This document shows positions 47,595-61,500 of a DNA stretch of 64,000 bases, piece after piece. The stretch spans positions 15,588,085-15,652,084 of the forward strand of contig OY727103.1 in NCBI GenBank assembly GCA_963402885.1, written 5' to 3'. Made by a program: the position numbers and the translations under genes. This stretch comes from Antedon bifida. Taxonomy: Eukaryota > Echinodermata > Crinoidea > Comatulida > Antedonidae. How positions within the stretch are numbered: position 1 is the stretch's first letter; each line of letters begins with the position of its first letter. The notes beneath the pieces are model-generated. The model ran no database searches. It saw only the letters and a list, made by a program, of their open reading frames with translations, and was not told where the DNA came from.

Positions 47595-50500
47595 TTAGGG
47601 GGGAACATATGGTGGTGGTGCCCTGTGTGTTGGGGTATTGATAGGTCTTGTGGTTCGGTTCTCTGAAGGGGTTGAATTTAACGGCGGTGGGGGTTCATAA
47701 GGTGGTGAGCCAGATAAATCAACCATAGGTACTGAATTCCTATCTAGTTCGCTATATTCATTAAGTAAAGGTTCAGTTTTCTTGTCGGAATAATCTGGCG
47801 GAGGTAGAGGTGGTTTCTCCTCCTTTAGTATAAGTGGTGTCGTTGACGAGGGTGGTTTCTCCGCTTCTTGGACTTCATTCGGTAAAATAATTGGAATTCG
47901 TTTGCTTATAAATGTGTGTTTATCTTCATCCGACAGTTTGCCTTTGCGGTTTTTTCGGTAAAGAATAAAGATTATTATTCCAGCGATCAACAGAATTAAT
48001 GCCACCACTACTGCAGGAAGTACCGTACTTATCCAGATATCGTCTGTTTGAGGTTGTGCAACACCAGATATTCTTGTAGTAGTGATGGTAGTTGTCATCG
48101 GTGCCACTGTGGATACACAGGCACCAGAAGGCATTGCTGCTACTTCAGTGATTTCAAATTCTGGTTTGAAAGCATCTCGCAGCGCATCTGTTGGTGTTCC
48201 ATCTTCGTTCATAATCATTTTCATTAAAGCCTCGATAAGCTCAATCTGACAAGAGTCTGGAGAAATAGAACTGTTTGTCCAAGTTAACTTAACAGAACCT
48301 CTTTCAACAGAAAGGATGGCAATGTTACTTGAGTCACTGTCGCCAAAAACGGCAGCAAGCTTGCTCAGAACATATTCCTGCAGCTCCTTGTTCTTCATGA
48401 ATTCATCAAAATCAATGTCAAGGGTCAAACCCATAGATACTGGTGCGGCCTCTGGTTTTGGTGCAGGTATCACAACCACTTCAAAAGTGAATTGTTCAAA
48501 ATTGCCTTTCGTGTCTTGAGCTCTTAAAATGTATTCTGTAACATCTTGTGCTGTTAATGTTCGACCAGTCAATTTTTTATTCTTTTTATCCAAATGGAAC
48601 CAGTTGTTCTTTGTTACTGGTTTACCAGTTGTATGAAAGGATAACGAAAGATGTAAATTAGAGGTATCACCATCTTCATTATCATAGAAGAGATTGTCTG
48701 GTATTTTAAAGTCAAGGAATTCACCTTGTTTGACCTCAAGTCTGGAAAACACAACATCTTGATTCAAAACTGGAGGTGTATCCATAGGTGTGGGTTTTGT
48801 GGTTGTCTGTTCCATCTTCTTGGTTGATGGTGGTTGAGCAGTAGTTTTCCTTGGAGGAGGTTTTTTGGTAGGAGTAGGCTTTTTGGTTGGTGGTGGGGGC
48901 GGTGAAGATGGAGGTAGGATAATGACTTGTGTTGTTGTTGGTACAGTTATAGAACTAGTTGGTTGGATCATAGAAGATGATGTGGCCATTGGAGCTTGTG
49001 AGGATGACGGTTCAGTTGTCATAACTGGAACAGATGGCAATACATCAGTAGGTGTCATACTCTGTATGGGAGGTGTGAATGTTCTAGTAGGAGCTTGAGC
49101 AGAGGTTGGCATCGGTGTTGGCTGCAGCTCAGTTACTACATCTCTTGGTGGTGTAGGAGTTGGTGTAGGCATGGCTGTGAACCCAGACACCGGTAACTGT
49201 GTCTTCATTGTAGGTTTCATAGATGGAGATGGTGACGCCCTTACTGAAGTAGGCATAACCATCATAGTGCTTTCTGCTGGAACAGCACGTGTTGGTGGAA
49301 TATCAGTTTTAACGCTAGTTGGCCTAACCGTTGGAAGGATTGAATTAGGGACTGGTGTAGCCAATGGTGTATTAGCTGCAGGTGGTCTGGTAGGTTCGGC
49401 TTGTCTGCGCATTCTTCTGGCACGTTCTGGTTGATCGTATCTTACATGCCAACCGATGATATTATGTCCAAGTTTTTCTGCCATTGAGCCATCTTTAGCT
49501 GCAGACTCCAGCACGGTAACTAACGGCAGCTTTGAAAAATCTCGTGAACCACATCCAATCTGCCAACTGACAACCATTCCTTTATAAAATGGCTTTCTAA
49601 TGTTTCCTGGGCCAGCAATAATCGCTGATGAGTCTCCAGTCTTTGACGGTAACAGAGTAAATGTATCTTCTGCCAACATGGAATATTGAGACATCTTCTG
49701 AATGGCGCCAACACGTGCTGCAGGACTCATCTTTGATAATTCCGCATCAAGAACGATTCCTGCTAAAACAGCAGGTTCATCTGCTTGACATTTCACAGCA
49801 CCAGTACCAATGTCTTTAGATTCTGATGCAGATGCATCTGGTGAAGGAACAACGTCTATTGTGAAGGTATCTTGGTCCTGAGAGTTCTTTCCAATAGCCG
49901 TTATTGATATATAATGCACACCGATATCGTCCTCTGATGGCACTCCTTGCAAAGTGTTGCTGGATGAGTTGAAATGGAGCCACATTGGAAGTCGGTTATC
50001 GTTGTCACCTTCAGATAACTGCAAAAACAAGAGTAAATAAACAGGTCAGTTAAAAAAAACCGGAATGTTACAGAATGTTAAATAATTACACAAAAAGTAT
50101 CCCTAGAATAAACAGAAAATAAATTAAATTTAAACTATGACCGCCACTGTATGTTTGGCTTTATCCACTATTGTGGTTAAGACTTGCCTACGGGGAATCA
50201 GGATTTATTATATAAACTTAATTAATGTTATATCTGATGTTTCCCATAGCAGTCTCTTGTGGGCGGCAAAGAGAACAAGAAGTAGAGAATGTTATAAATT
50301 GAAAACAGCTGCATATTCAATTTAAATATTTTACTGTTTAAAATACAGAAACTCTAGTATTTACCTATCAAAATAGTTTGATAAAAAAAACATGGTTAAC
50401 TACTTATAGAAACTTCAGTTTCTCACTCAGCAATAATATAATGTACTGTATGTAACTTAAATATTTCACAGTTACAAAGACAAACATTTTGGCACTATCC

Positions 50501-53500
50501 AATACCTTACTCATCAAAGCTCAATTGACATTAAAAAACAAGTTTCCCATCAACTCATTATTAGAAGGGAATTCTCTTTTTATTGCACAATTTATTTAAA
50601 AATGGAATGTTATGGTTTTTGTATTAAGTTTAGCTATGTTAAGGAGACAACCAGCCTTGATGACCATAACAGATTTTTTTTCCCCAAGATTAAATTATTG
50701 TTCCAGTATGGAAAGTTATTTTATGAAGTGTCAAATCCAAATTCTTGGAGGAACAAAAAGGAAATGAAAGTGTTTTCTAGATTCCATGGCTTTTCTGGAT
50801 TGAACATTGAGCCTAATTTATGTTCAAATTATTCAAATTATAAATATTATTTCAAAGTAAATTAGATCAATCTATTGTTTAATTGGGGGTATAAGTGATG
50901 GTTGTTGATGCTCAAGAAATTGGTCAATAATAATGCGTAGAAAAACGTCACTGCAGCGAAAAACTGTACCACTAATAATGGTTTGTCCTAATTGTTATGT
51001 TATAGGGAAAAACAGGCTCTAAAATCAACAGCATAATAAAAATAACAAACCACAATCATATAACACATGTCAATCTAAATTGATGTATAGAAATATAAAA
51101 GGTAAATCCACTGTTGCTTTGTCAGATAAACTTAGAAACCTCTGGCAGTATTCCTGTCCATTCAGACCACTTGATTGACACCAAAGTCTTAAGAACGAAC
51201 AAACGTGAAGTATTTATTGATGGCAAATACTGTAAACCAATTGCTAAATAAATGTATTGTTCTTTTTATTCAGACCGATGGACAAATTTTGATACTCCTC
51301 CAACTACAGCGTGAAGAGACTATATGAAAAAGGTTTATAAAAATATAATTTATTACAATTTCACCAATCTTAAAAGGGAAGCAATTAATATATAGATCAG
51401 CAAAAACATTTAGGATATTGCCAACTCTATGGAGGTCACTAATTTCGTACTGATCGGACGATCATCAAAAACATTTAGGATATTGCCAAATCTAATGGAG
51501 GACGATCAGTTGGCTTCCAGTCCACTAATCTTTTTCTATGAAGACTCCCGCATATGATACAAAAGCATACAGTAGGTCTGAACTTATAGTACAATATTTT
51601 GGACTTCTCTTACAAGGTTGAAGTATCAACTGAGGAGTCCAGCCACTTACATAAAAATTAAACATTAGACACTCGAAGAATACTTCCAAACATACCAAAT
51701 GGACTAGGATTATTAGATTGTACAATGTATCGATGCCGATAAAACATTGCATTTTACCATTTCATCTATAATCAATGTACAAGGTTATAGCATTACATTC
51801 AATCAGAAATTGAACCAGGCACCAGGTTAATTATCTAATAATTCTTACGATGAAGGCAAAAAACAAGCAAAACTAAGAATGTTTATCAATGATTAGAAGG
51901 AGTAAACATTATGTCTCCGTCTATTTCCTTAACATCCCTGCTCGTCATATTCCCTGTCTATCACACATGAGTCATACTGTAAATGGCCGGGAAATGAAAT
52001 ATTATGTTTATTTTCAATGACTATGTTCTGCCACGTAATATTTTATGAGGTTATTCATAGTTTAAAGAAGTTAATTTTCATTTACCGAGTATTAATATTA
52101 GTATCCATTAGGTCCATGTTACATAACTTTTTGCATGGGCACTATTGAAAAAAATAGTATACTTTAATAGGAGACTTGTGTTTTATGTTACTTCATCTTC
52201 TTTGAGTTCTTTAATAAGCACTTTAAGAGTGCACAATTGAAGGTATGAATGAGAGCCTGTATCAAATGGAGTAATCATGGGACCAAGAAGAGATGGAGCT
52301 TAACAACATCTTCAACTTAGAAGAGAAGAGAGCGGGTGAAATTGTACTAACTGTAAATAAAGAGACATGGTGGGCAATATTCATATCGAAAACAGCACAT
52401 GATACAGATAATTTTGCGGATGGAACAAAGAAGTAAATCAGAACAAAACCAATTATATTAATGCGTTTTTCCAACCCTACGTTCATTTCAAGACAAAAAG
52501 ATTACAATTACATTTAATGGACTCTGATTACAGTGTGACTAGTAATTTGATACATTTAATTAATAGGACTTATGTCAGATTATTATAAATGGCAAACTAG
52601 TCATCCAGAATCTTAAATATGAGCGTACATAGACAATGTATAAGGGCCATGTGAGGTGATTAGGAGAATATCAATTAGTAGATTTGTCATTTTCAACAAT
52701 GAATGAATTATCACATACTGTAGGAATAAAGCATTACTAATGAATCATATACTTACTGAATAGATATAATAATAACCGTATCAGTAAATTTCCCGAATGA
52801 TCGAAATCAAAACGGTACTGGGTTTGGTCTATTAGCGTTCCTGCTCTGAAAAGTCATCCATTCATAGAAATGTATTCTGATTTAAATCACAGAAGCATTA
52901 TTTTTTATTAATGTTATGCAGTAAAAAGAGGTTTTGAATTTTTTTTTTTTGGTCAATGTTCACCACATGCTCAGTTTAAAGATGTAAAAATTCAAATTCA
53001 ATGACCATCAACATTATAAAGCAGGGGGATTCCAGGTCAGTGATTAATCAATAAATTATGGAATGTAATTTATACTACCCTGGATGAGGTCAATAAAGAT
53101 GGACATAAGATGACGACGACAATATCATTAAAAATTAATTTGGCTCTCCACCAACAGATTCTTTGTTATCAAGCAACTCACTGATTTTATTTCAATTTAA
53201 TATCTACTTGCATTTTATTAATATTTCTATACTACAGTATTTTTAGTAATATATATATTCCATTGATATCATGATGAAAGGGGAAGGAGGCCCTCTAGAG
53301 ATACTCGTCTCGAAAGATGTACTAGGTTCTTTAAAGTGCACATGAGCTAGACGTGTACACTGGACCTACAGTTTATAGTCTACATCCGAGAAGAGCCTCA
53401 AACCCTTGCCGATATTATGGGGTACTTAATTACGGTTCCACTGTCTTAACCGCTCGTTCACTCACTCGCTCGACTACTATAGCCATTTTCAGTGCTATGA

Positions 53501-55642
53501 TCCAATTCATTGTTAAGATTTTCAAAAAGCTGAGTCAATGAAAAATGAATACCCCGCTCACCCAATTCTACCATTTGCGTAATAACTATTTTTATTATTT
53601 TTTAATTTTAAAATTAATAAAAAAGAATCTTTTTTTTGTTTGATTTATTAGATAGATTAATGATACAGGTACACTGCATATTTAAAAAAAAAAAATCGGT
53701 CACAAACAAAAAATAAACCACAAACATTTAAATCCCGCTAGAAATAGGCTGATTGCTCTTTAAACATACTATTTTCTATTAACTCTAAAAAAACTACTAA
53801 AAATAACTATAAATCAATCACACAGCTTAAATTCTCTAAAATGTTCTCCAGTTCACGATATGAAAACTATACAAGCCAACAGCCATTTCTATTTTGGCAA
53901 AATCAAGTGTATATATTGATTTCTTCTGCTTGGCTCGAAATGAATTAAGACCCATTTGCACGACAACATAATAAATTCCGCAATGAAATACACACAGATC
54001 AAAAACGGCACATAAATAATGTATAACAAAAATCAAAAGCAATTAACATCAAAGTTTTTTATGTCATTGATTGCTTCCAATATTTTTTGCTTGATGACTT
54101 TTTCTATAATAAATCATTTTTTCTTTAAGAAATATTTTAAGGTAAATGTTGATCAGCCTAGTTAAATTCTAGTGATTGACATGTTTTTGTTTTCTTTCTC
54201 AGGTTTTTCAAATCAAGTTTTGAATGAATAGAGTAACATGATTAAATACAAACTAGTTGGAGTATAATCTCGCCCTTTAATTATGGTGAATTTGGACAAA
54301 GACTTATTATTTATGCAATAATGATTGTAATCACATGACCTAATTTTCCCAATATGTGATACCAAGAATAAATTGGTCCTACACAGTATCACATTTTTTC
54401 GTCCAAATAAAAAACTTACATTCATTAATTCACTGCATGGAAATAGGAAATCTCAAAAATCAAAAAATAAAATTAATTCATTTAATTTTGTTTTCAAATC
54501 ATATCATTAGTTACTGTAGATAAAATTTAATAAGCACTTTTTAAAAGAATAAAATGAATTCATTAAATATTTTTTTTATATCATATCATAGTAATAGATA
54601 AAATTTAATAAGTAGTCCAAAATTCCTTTTTTTTTAAGCAGATGCTAGGAACGTAAACAAACATACAGTAAATGTAGAATTTTATTTTAATTATCAAAAT
54701 GAAGATAATCTCCCCGACATCAGTAATCCTCGTCAGTCTGCAACTTACAACAGATTTTTTAAATGGCAAAGAAAATGAACATCTTAAGCCTTCACGTGGA
54801 AATTCTTGGAATGTTGGCTCGTTGACGTCAATCTTATTACCTCATTGCTGCATGAGAACAACACACACAACTAGTGATGACAAATACACATAGGTCAAAG
54901 GTGACAGAGAGACCAACAGTCTATCACTTGCCCATCTATGTTACCAGTTGCTGTTGTTGATGATGGTGATGACGAGTGAGACATAGCGGGGCTAAGATAT
55001 TACGATGTACAATCTAGTAGCACTACATACGCAAAGACAATCCCGTATTTTTTTTCAATAACGCAAAATTGTATTCCAAGAATAATATAGCACAATCATC
55101 TGAAGTCGGTAAAGTTTGCGAGCATGTTCATTTCGTTGCGACGTTCTCAAGCATTTATATTTAAGTATTGAGCAAGAAGAATCCAATTCTGTTGACTTTG
55201 GTAACAAATACCAAGCAGATTGAAATCAAATCATTTAGAGAATAAACTCGTCTACCCTCTTAATGCAACTCATATATTCAAATAGACTTTAGGTTTTACA
55301 GCGCTGTTAGACAGCAGTTTAAGAAGAGTGCTTTATTATGCTCAGTATTATCAATTTACTTATTTATTCCCAACATTTGAATATAAAATAAGAAAAATAA
55401 ATATTTACCTTGTATTTTAACACGTCTCCTCTAAACGCATAGCGTGGAATGGCAAAGTCAAAGATACGTCCGACATAAGCAGTGGTATCAGGAACGCCCC
55501 ACAACATTGTTATGTCATTGTCTAAAGAGTTTGTTGACTGATACATATTGGCACCTATTGATTCCTTCATGAGGCATATTAGTAAAACGCACAATAGAGT
55601 CTGTCGTGCCCCGGTGGGCTGTTGAAATAACCCCGAAAGCAT
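47595..55642 (-). CDS. DAG1: Dystroglycan
   Basis: Two coding exons, 55642-55409 and 50018-47595, join in phase 0 and give 885 residues (human 895). The intron is 5.4 kb. A signal peptide (LLCVLLICLMKESIGA) is followed by the Ig-like N-terminal domain and a second N-terminal domain. A basic cleavage-type site, RARRMRRQ, lies at about 277-284. A Pro/Thr/Ser-rich mucin region spans about 285-496. After a second cadherin-like domain comes the alpha/beta processing site ERGSV, with cleavage expected between Gly652 and Ser653. TNSS at about 660 keeps an N-glycosylation site. Cysteines at about 668 and 712 match the beta-subunit disulfide. One helix lies at about 741-764, followed by RKNRKGKL. The cytoplasmic tail ends in APPPYVPP, the dystrophin/utrophin WW-binding motif. 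Dystroglycan links extracellular matrix to the cytoskeleton. Confidence 0.97.
52784..52867 (+). repeat. Dispersed 85-bp repeat, copy 2
   Basis: Same orientation and nearly the same sequence as 20861-20945, including ATCAAAACGGTACTGGGTTT and TAGCGTTCCTGCTC. It lies within the DAG1 intron. Confidence 0.7.
53285..53495 (-). mobile_element. tRNA-derived SINE (deuterostome type)
   Basis: Read on the minus strand, GCGGTTAAGACAGTGGAACC is followed by GGGTTTGAGGCTC, a good B-box (plus-strand 53393-53405). Then comes a body with GTCCAGTGTACACGTCTAGC, TCATGTGCACTTTAAAGAAC and TTTCGAGACGAGTA. From general knowledge this layout resembles SINEs of marine deuterostomes. The family name is not assigned. 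Confidence 0.75.
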
Positions 55643-56454
55643 TGCGATGGTAGTTCTATTAAATCCTAGTGTGGAATGGAATGATATCTGTCAGTTGCAC
55701 AAGTTAAAGAGCGCCCTCTTTCTGTACACCAGCTTCTTGGCAAATATTTAGTAAGTGGAATCTGTAATTTATTTCCAATATTAATGTGTTGAATCACGCT
55801 ACATACTGTTTAATAACTCCACAACAAAGATTCTGAAAGAAACAAAAAATAACACAAATTATTAGAATTTTTGTATAAAAAATATAAATTTGTATCGTGC
55901 CATAGTACATACGTTGTTAAAAGATGCACCTTTGTCTATAAGGTAAAAAAAACAATTTGATGATTAAAAAAAAACCCCTGGTTTATTGTTTTATCAATAT
56001 CAAGCAGTCGCTTCCGAGATGGAGTCCACACTGCCTTTGTCTACCAAATGTTCCCTATTGTTCATATAATATTTGTAATTTATGAACAGGATGGCAATGG
56101 CGACTAGAACGCTCCATGACGCTGTTGCCATCAGCTAAATGGAACTAGTAGTACTGGTAGATGGTACACAAAGCAACAAGATCTATAAAGTGAATTTTTC
56201 CTTTGGCTAAAAAGTTAGGCTGGTTCTTTAATTGCAATAACACATAATCATTAACCAACATCTGGTATAACTACCGACATTTATGTCCGGAAATTAAATG
56301 TAAATTCTGTTGGAAAAAAAAGTTGTTTATACCACCATGGAGGAATTAATTAAACTCCATGTTTATACATAATGTTGTTAGTATGTTGGATAGCAATGAT
56401 TTTAGAAAATTGAATAAAAAATGTACTGAATGTTCATGTATTCCTCCATTGGTA

Positions 56455-56606
56455 AAGCTCTGTCTACACTATCCAACTTTATGTGACAAAAAAAATGTGA
56501 AGTGCCCATATACTGTATGGACATGATGATGTCACATCACTACCACCATATTTGGGCACATCACACTTGTTTTTGTCAAACTCGTTTGATAGTGTAGACA
56601 GAGCTT
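56455..56606. mobile_element. MITE family 1, full copy
   Basis: Termini AAGCTCTGTCTACACTATC and GATAGTGTAGACAGAGCTT are perfect inverted repeats of 19 bases. The length is 152 bases. TA lies on the left and AA on the right, so the duplication is probably mutated. The interior shares CCATATACTGTATGGACATG, CACTACCA and GGGCACATCACA with other copies. Confidence 0.85.
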
Positions 56607-57309
56607 AAGACCAGGTATAGATTTATTTGCAATAATAACTCATTCACAACTCACTGATAAATTTCAATTAATTCAATTCAATTAATACTTTATGACTGAA
56701 TAGTTAGTTCCCACGATTAAACATTCTATAAAATATATTATCATATAATTCCTCTTAGGCTACCTCTCTTCCTCGAATTTGCATCTTCCACAATCATTAG
56801 TGGAACGTCTCACAGCACCAAACTAACCACCAAATATGGTATAAACTATCCAGTACATACAGAATTACAGAACACACGATAAAACATAGTTTAATGTGAA
56901 GCTTGGATAGCACATCAAAATATGCCATTTGAATGTTATATTTTACTTCAAGGTTTGACAGTTCACAGGAAGTGATCCGTAATGATGATTCATTTTTACT
57001 GCAAGCAAAACTTGATAATATGTTATCAATATGTGCTTACGATATATTTACCAACACCCACAATATTTATACTACCTAGTAAAAGAAAGTAATAAAATTA
57101 CGTTTCAACCCAAATTCTTTTAATCCACAATATTCAGGAACTTTGAGGACCATTTCATGTAGGAAAACTTTGCCGTGTTTGCGGAATAAAGTTCTGGAAG
57201 GCATCCACACTTTTTTCCTTCTTAACAAAAGAAAGTATTTGTCTAAATTTGGAAGATATGGGACATAGATTTTAGGGTGGGAATGCTATACTTTTTGGGA
57301 CAAGTGTTA

Positions 57310-57436
57310 AACTCTGTCTACACTATCAAACTAGTTTGACAAAAAATATGGTGATGTGCCCAAATAGGATAGTGATGCTTAAATATGGTATGATATGACA
57401 TGTCTATATATGGGCACATCACATTTTTTTTTAATG
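57310..57436. mobile_element. MITE family 1, right end truncated
   Basis: Left end AACTCTGTCTACACTATCAA follows TA. The interior GTGATGTGCCC and ATATATGGGCACATCACATT are present. The right inverted terminus is replaced by AT-rich sequence. Confidence 0.75.
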
Positions 57437-58049
57437 GCAATAATTTCTTTATACTGTACTAACCAATTTATTTGGGGTAAAAAAAATGATTGTTTAATAA
57501 TGTTTGGAATTATTCAGATCAACTCAGCAAAATAAATTCAATGTCCATATTAAAAATAAATTCTATTAATTGAAATAGACACATTTTAAAGCATGGATGA
57601 TGCTAGGTATTACGTTGTTAATAGATCACAGCTACATGATTCTCCTTAAATCTATAAGAAACATTATCGTCATCCCAAGGTGCCGCGCACACTCGTCTAA
57701 ATATCGATTTTCAAATTCATCTCGATAATTAATTTTGTGTGCGTCCCATTTTAAGAATTTCTAAAAGCCTCATTAGATTACGTTACTTTATAGCGTATTA
57801 TGTATTTTGACATAAGAAACGAGCTGAAGTCTTTTGCAATAAAGTAAATATATCCAACAGACAAATATATTGGTAAATAGAAATTATAAATAACTTAAAT
57901 ATTTCCTGCCAGACACATAAATTTATATTATTTATTACAACTAACTATTTAGTATGAATGTAAATTGTAAACTTAAAGTAGAAATGCAATGCTACATAAT
58001 AAAACTAGAAGGGGGGTTTGTCAACAATTGATATATAATACCTCTGTTG

Positions 58050-58533
58050 TGATATCCCTATTGAAGGGACATCCCAATTAAGGGGAAACCCCCATTATGT
58101 GGACACATTCCGGTGAAACGATAAAGGAGAAATACTATGTCTTAATACTATGTCCAAACTCCTTTTAGGGGGCACAACCCCCATTATGTGGACACATTCC
58201 GGTGAAACGATAAAGGGGAAATACTATGTCTTAATACTATGTCCAAACTCTTTTTAGGGGGCACAACCCCCATTATGTGGACACATTCCGGTGAAACGAT
58301 AAAGGAGAAATACTATGTCTTAATACTATGTCCAAACTCCTTTTAGGGGGCACAACCCCCATTATGTGGACACATTCCGGTGAAACGATAAAGGGGAAAT
58401 ACTATGTCTTAATACTATGTCCAAACTCCTTTTAGGGGGCACAACCCCCATTATGTGGACACATTCCAGTGAAACGATAAAGGGGAAATACTATGTCTTA
58501 ATACTATGTCCAAACTCCTTTTAGGGGGCACAT
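58050..58533 (+). repeat. 89-bp tandem array, five copies
   Basis: CCCCCATTATGTGGACACAT recurs at 58089, 58178, 58267, 58356 and 58445, an exact 89-base period. Units also contain CCGGTGAAACGATAAAGG and the internal direct repeat TACTATGTC(TTAA)TACTATGTCC. Copies are almost identical, which suggests recent expansion or homogenisation. The left edge (58050-58088) is a degraded partial unit. Confidence 0.95.
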
Positions 58534-61500
58534 CTATGACCATATTAGGTCCTAAAGATTTTCCTTAAAATAGAAATTTTTTGGCTAATATATTTTTTAT
58601 ATTTATAAAATAACATTTTAAAACATAAATATAGCTGGACAGGTTCACACAGAAAACTAGGTTCTACTATCATTATATCATCTGTTTGTCTACAATATGA
58701 AATCATAAATTACATGATAAGAAATTGTTTTAATAACAATTTATGGTTTACGTGCTATACAGTATATAGTAAAGATTATGAAATGGTCACATATTCCAAC
58801 TATACATAGTTGTCCCCTTTGAATAATAAATATTATTTGATAAACGATTTACAATTGTTTGAATAACATGATAAATAAATTATTCCATGTTCTGTATGTT
58901 TTTTTTAATGATTAAACATTAATATTTAATGTAAGTATGCAATAATGTACTTAAAAAACATTAAATGTTTCTTGTGATGTCCTTCGCATCATTGGACACA
59001 ATAGCAACATTTCGTTTTCACGACGCGCCACCAGACTACGCAGCTGTTAATTTAAAGTCATTTGCACATGCTCAGAAATATATGAGTGAATATATCTGCA
59101 TATTTTTGTGGAGTGTTATGAAACAAAACATTGCTACTTACATCGGAGGGTTTAACTTTAATACTACTGTAGTAGTACGGTATAGACATTTAATTCTTGT
59201 GTTGGTTAAAAATTAAATCCAGTACTATTTTAAATAACAACTAAATAATCTTATTAATATTAGCATACTTATTTTCCATGGTATTACTACTAACATTAGC
59301 ATACATAAAGAATGATAGTTTGAATTAGCTAAATTAATGTGGGCGATATAACATATTTATTCAAAGTAATACTAATAGGTATATTAACATGAAAATGCAA
59401 AATAGTAAAAGCATCCTGTTAATGTCGGGATAAACGATGGATTTGAATCACAAATAACGATGTACAAAAATGAATACTATGAGCTTACCTACTACCATTA
59501 TAGCAGCCATTTAGTTGATAGAAAACATAGATTACCATAAATGGCTACATAAAGTCTACAATCAGCTGAAAGTCAAGTAGAAGGGCAAATAATATTCAAA
59601 TCCGACAACGACACAGCATAATGTAAATGTTTTAACTGTGATAAATGTTCCATTGATGGAGTTTACAGCTACGACTAAAATAACTGTGGTTCTCCCACGA
59701 ATAATAACTACCTATAAAGCAAATAAGCAGACTATGACATCACGAATGACCCCTATTTGAGGTCAACATTATTCTTATTCAAGCACTGAATAAATATAAA
59801 TCTGTAAAAGTAAATGTACATGGAAAAAAAAACAATGTAATACCTCTTTGTTTTCAAAACCAATAATCCATGGTCGTTAAAAGTATAATGTCTAATTAGG
59901 ACTGATAAATGAATCATGTACCTGTTCTGACTGGTGGAAATTGTTTGTCAATATGTATAGTGACATGTGAGGTCGCAAGTTTAGTAAACTACAAAGGATC
60001 AGGGTTAATGTAGCATTAAGATTTAATCTCTGTTAGTTTTATCTGTTTTGTTGTTAATGGTTTTTATTTTAAAGACATGTTTAATAGAAGGTGGTGTAGT
60101 TGTAATTAGTGAAGGGCACTTTATTGAAGTCTGATAATACAACCTGGGCTTATACAACATACAACCTGGGCTTATTTACGGTTTACACTAGCCTAATGTT
60201 ATTAATTACAAAACAAACACACGCATCGTTTATTTAGCAAGATTTTTTTTTGGTAATCATACACACTGTTTATTGAAGTGACTGCCTCATAAACTTCTAC
60301 ATTAATAAAACTAAAAACATCATACATTTTAAGTTAAAGTAGTATAATAGGACTACGATGGTATAAAAGCCTACACATCACGTAGGATTCCCCTCACTTG
60401 TCATAAAGCTCAGTTATATTGAAGAATGCTATATAATTCAAATACTAATACTTGACAAAGCTAACAAATGTGAAAGAATTTCCCGGATTTAAAAGGAATT
60501 TCCTCAATAGACAATTAGGAAATATAGCTTAGTAGTTACAACTGTACTGCCACTCCCAAAAACCGCTAAGTAGTTAACCTGAAAGATAGACCTACTACTG
60601 GTTTGGGTGGTGGGAAAAAACGACTGTAGCCCACTTAACCTGATGGGAAAATAAAATCCTGAAGTCATCACCTATATTAACTAAACGGGCAAAGATGCAG
60701 CTATTCAAAGCCATAAACGGATGTCACACTTCTTGATGTCACACGTCTTGATGTTAGACATCCTGATGTTACAAATCCTGATGGTGCACATCCCGATGTT
60801 AAGAAAAAAAACTAAAACAATGAAATTAAATAGAAAAAAAGGATTCCTAATGTTGAACGCTTTGTTAATATGCGTAGCTTTTTCCAAACTAGGACACCCC
60901 CTAGACTTTAACAAAGTCAATATTGCATTCAAAGTACAGTACTATATGATGTAATCGCTCAACACATTTTGGTTAATAGTTGAGGTCACTAGTAAATAGG
61001 TTACTAAAGGTTTTGAAGGAGAAACACTGCCACGCAACCAACGTTTACTGCATCGATATAATTGAAGCATCTGGGTACCAAGTGCTTTAAACTCAATGAT
61101 TTTAATTTGGTAATTATAACAACAATGTTATAGTTCCAATATCAATCAATTTTACAACCAAATGTTGATTATTTCACAAAACATTAAGACAACTCTCTTA
61201 TGAGTTGGCATAGCTTTCTTGAACTATCATCAAAGATTGCCTTTCAGTGAATGTAAAAAGTACAAGTTTCCAATATTAACTTTACAAAAAAATGCTGATT
61301 GGGTAGGACAATCACAAAACAATACAAAGACTGTGTTTCAATAATGTTTCCCAATGTTTCCGGACGTTTCTTCTGGTTAGCTGTAATGAACTCACTGTCA
61401 TACTTACATGATTAGAATTTAGGTGAAAATATATTCCAAGAACAATTTTGGATATTTAACTAAGATAAATTGTTAAATATCATAAATAAATGATGGGACA

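Larger units (their letters stand above)
50019..55408. other. DAG1 coding intron
   Basis: The 5.4-kb intron contains a local duplication (51402-51437 and 51465-51502, AACATTTAGGATATTGCCAA), the dispersed repeat copy at 52784-52867, a minus-strand SINE (53285-53495), and a two-copy AT-rich duplication near 54460-54605. No additional exon or nested gene was recognised. Confidence 0.6.
55643..58050. other. DAG1 upstream region / 5' UTR
   Basis: A good minus-strand acceptor (TTTCTTTCAG) near 55833 suggests a 5' UTR exon that contains the ATG and an upstream non-coding exon not identified here. Two MITE family 1 copies lie at 56455 and 57310. No other gene is seen. Confidence 0.4.

Noticed and set aside
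48865-49434. Gly/Val-rich open frames on the plus strand
   Set aside because: They are antisense shadows of the Pro/Thr-rich mucin region of dystroglycan on the minus strand.
60721-60954. Open frames on both strands with MLDILMLQILM-type repeats
   Set aside because: They come from the 15-base tandem repeat and have no domain or splice support.
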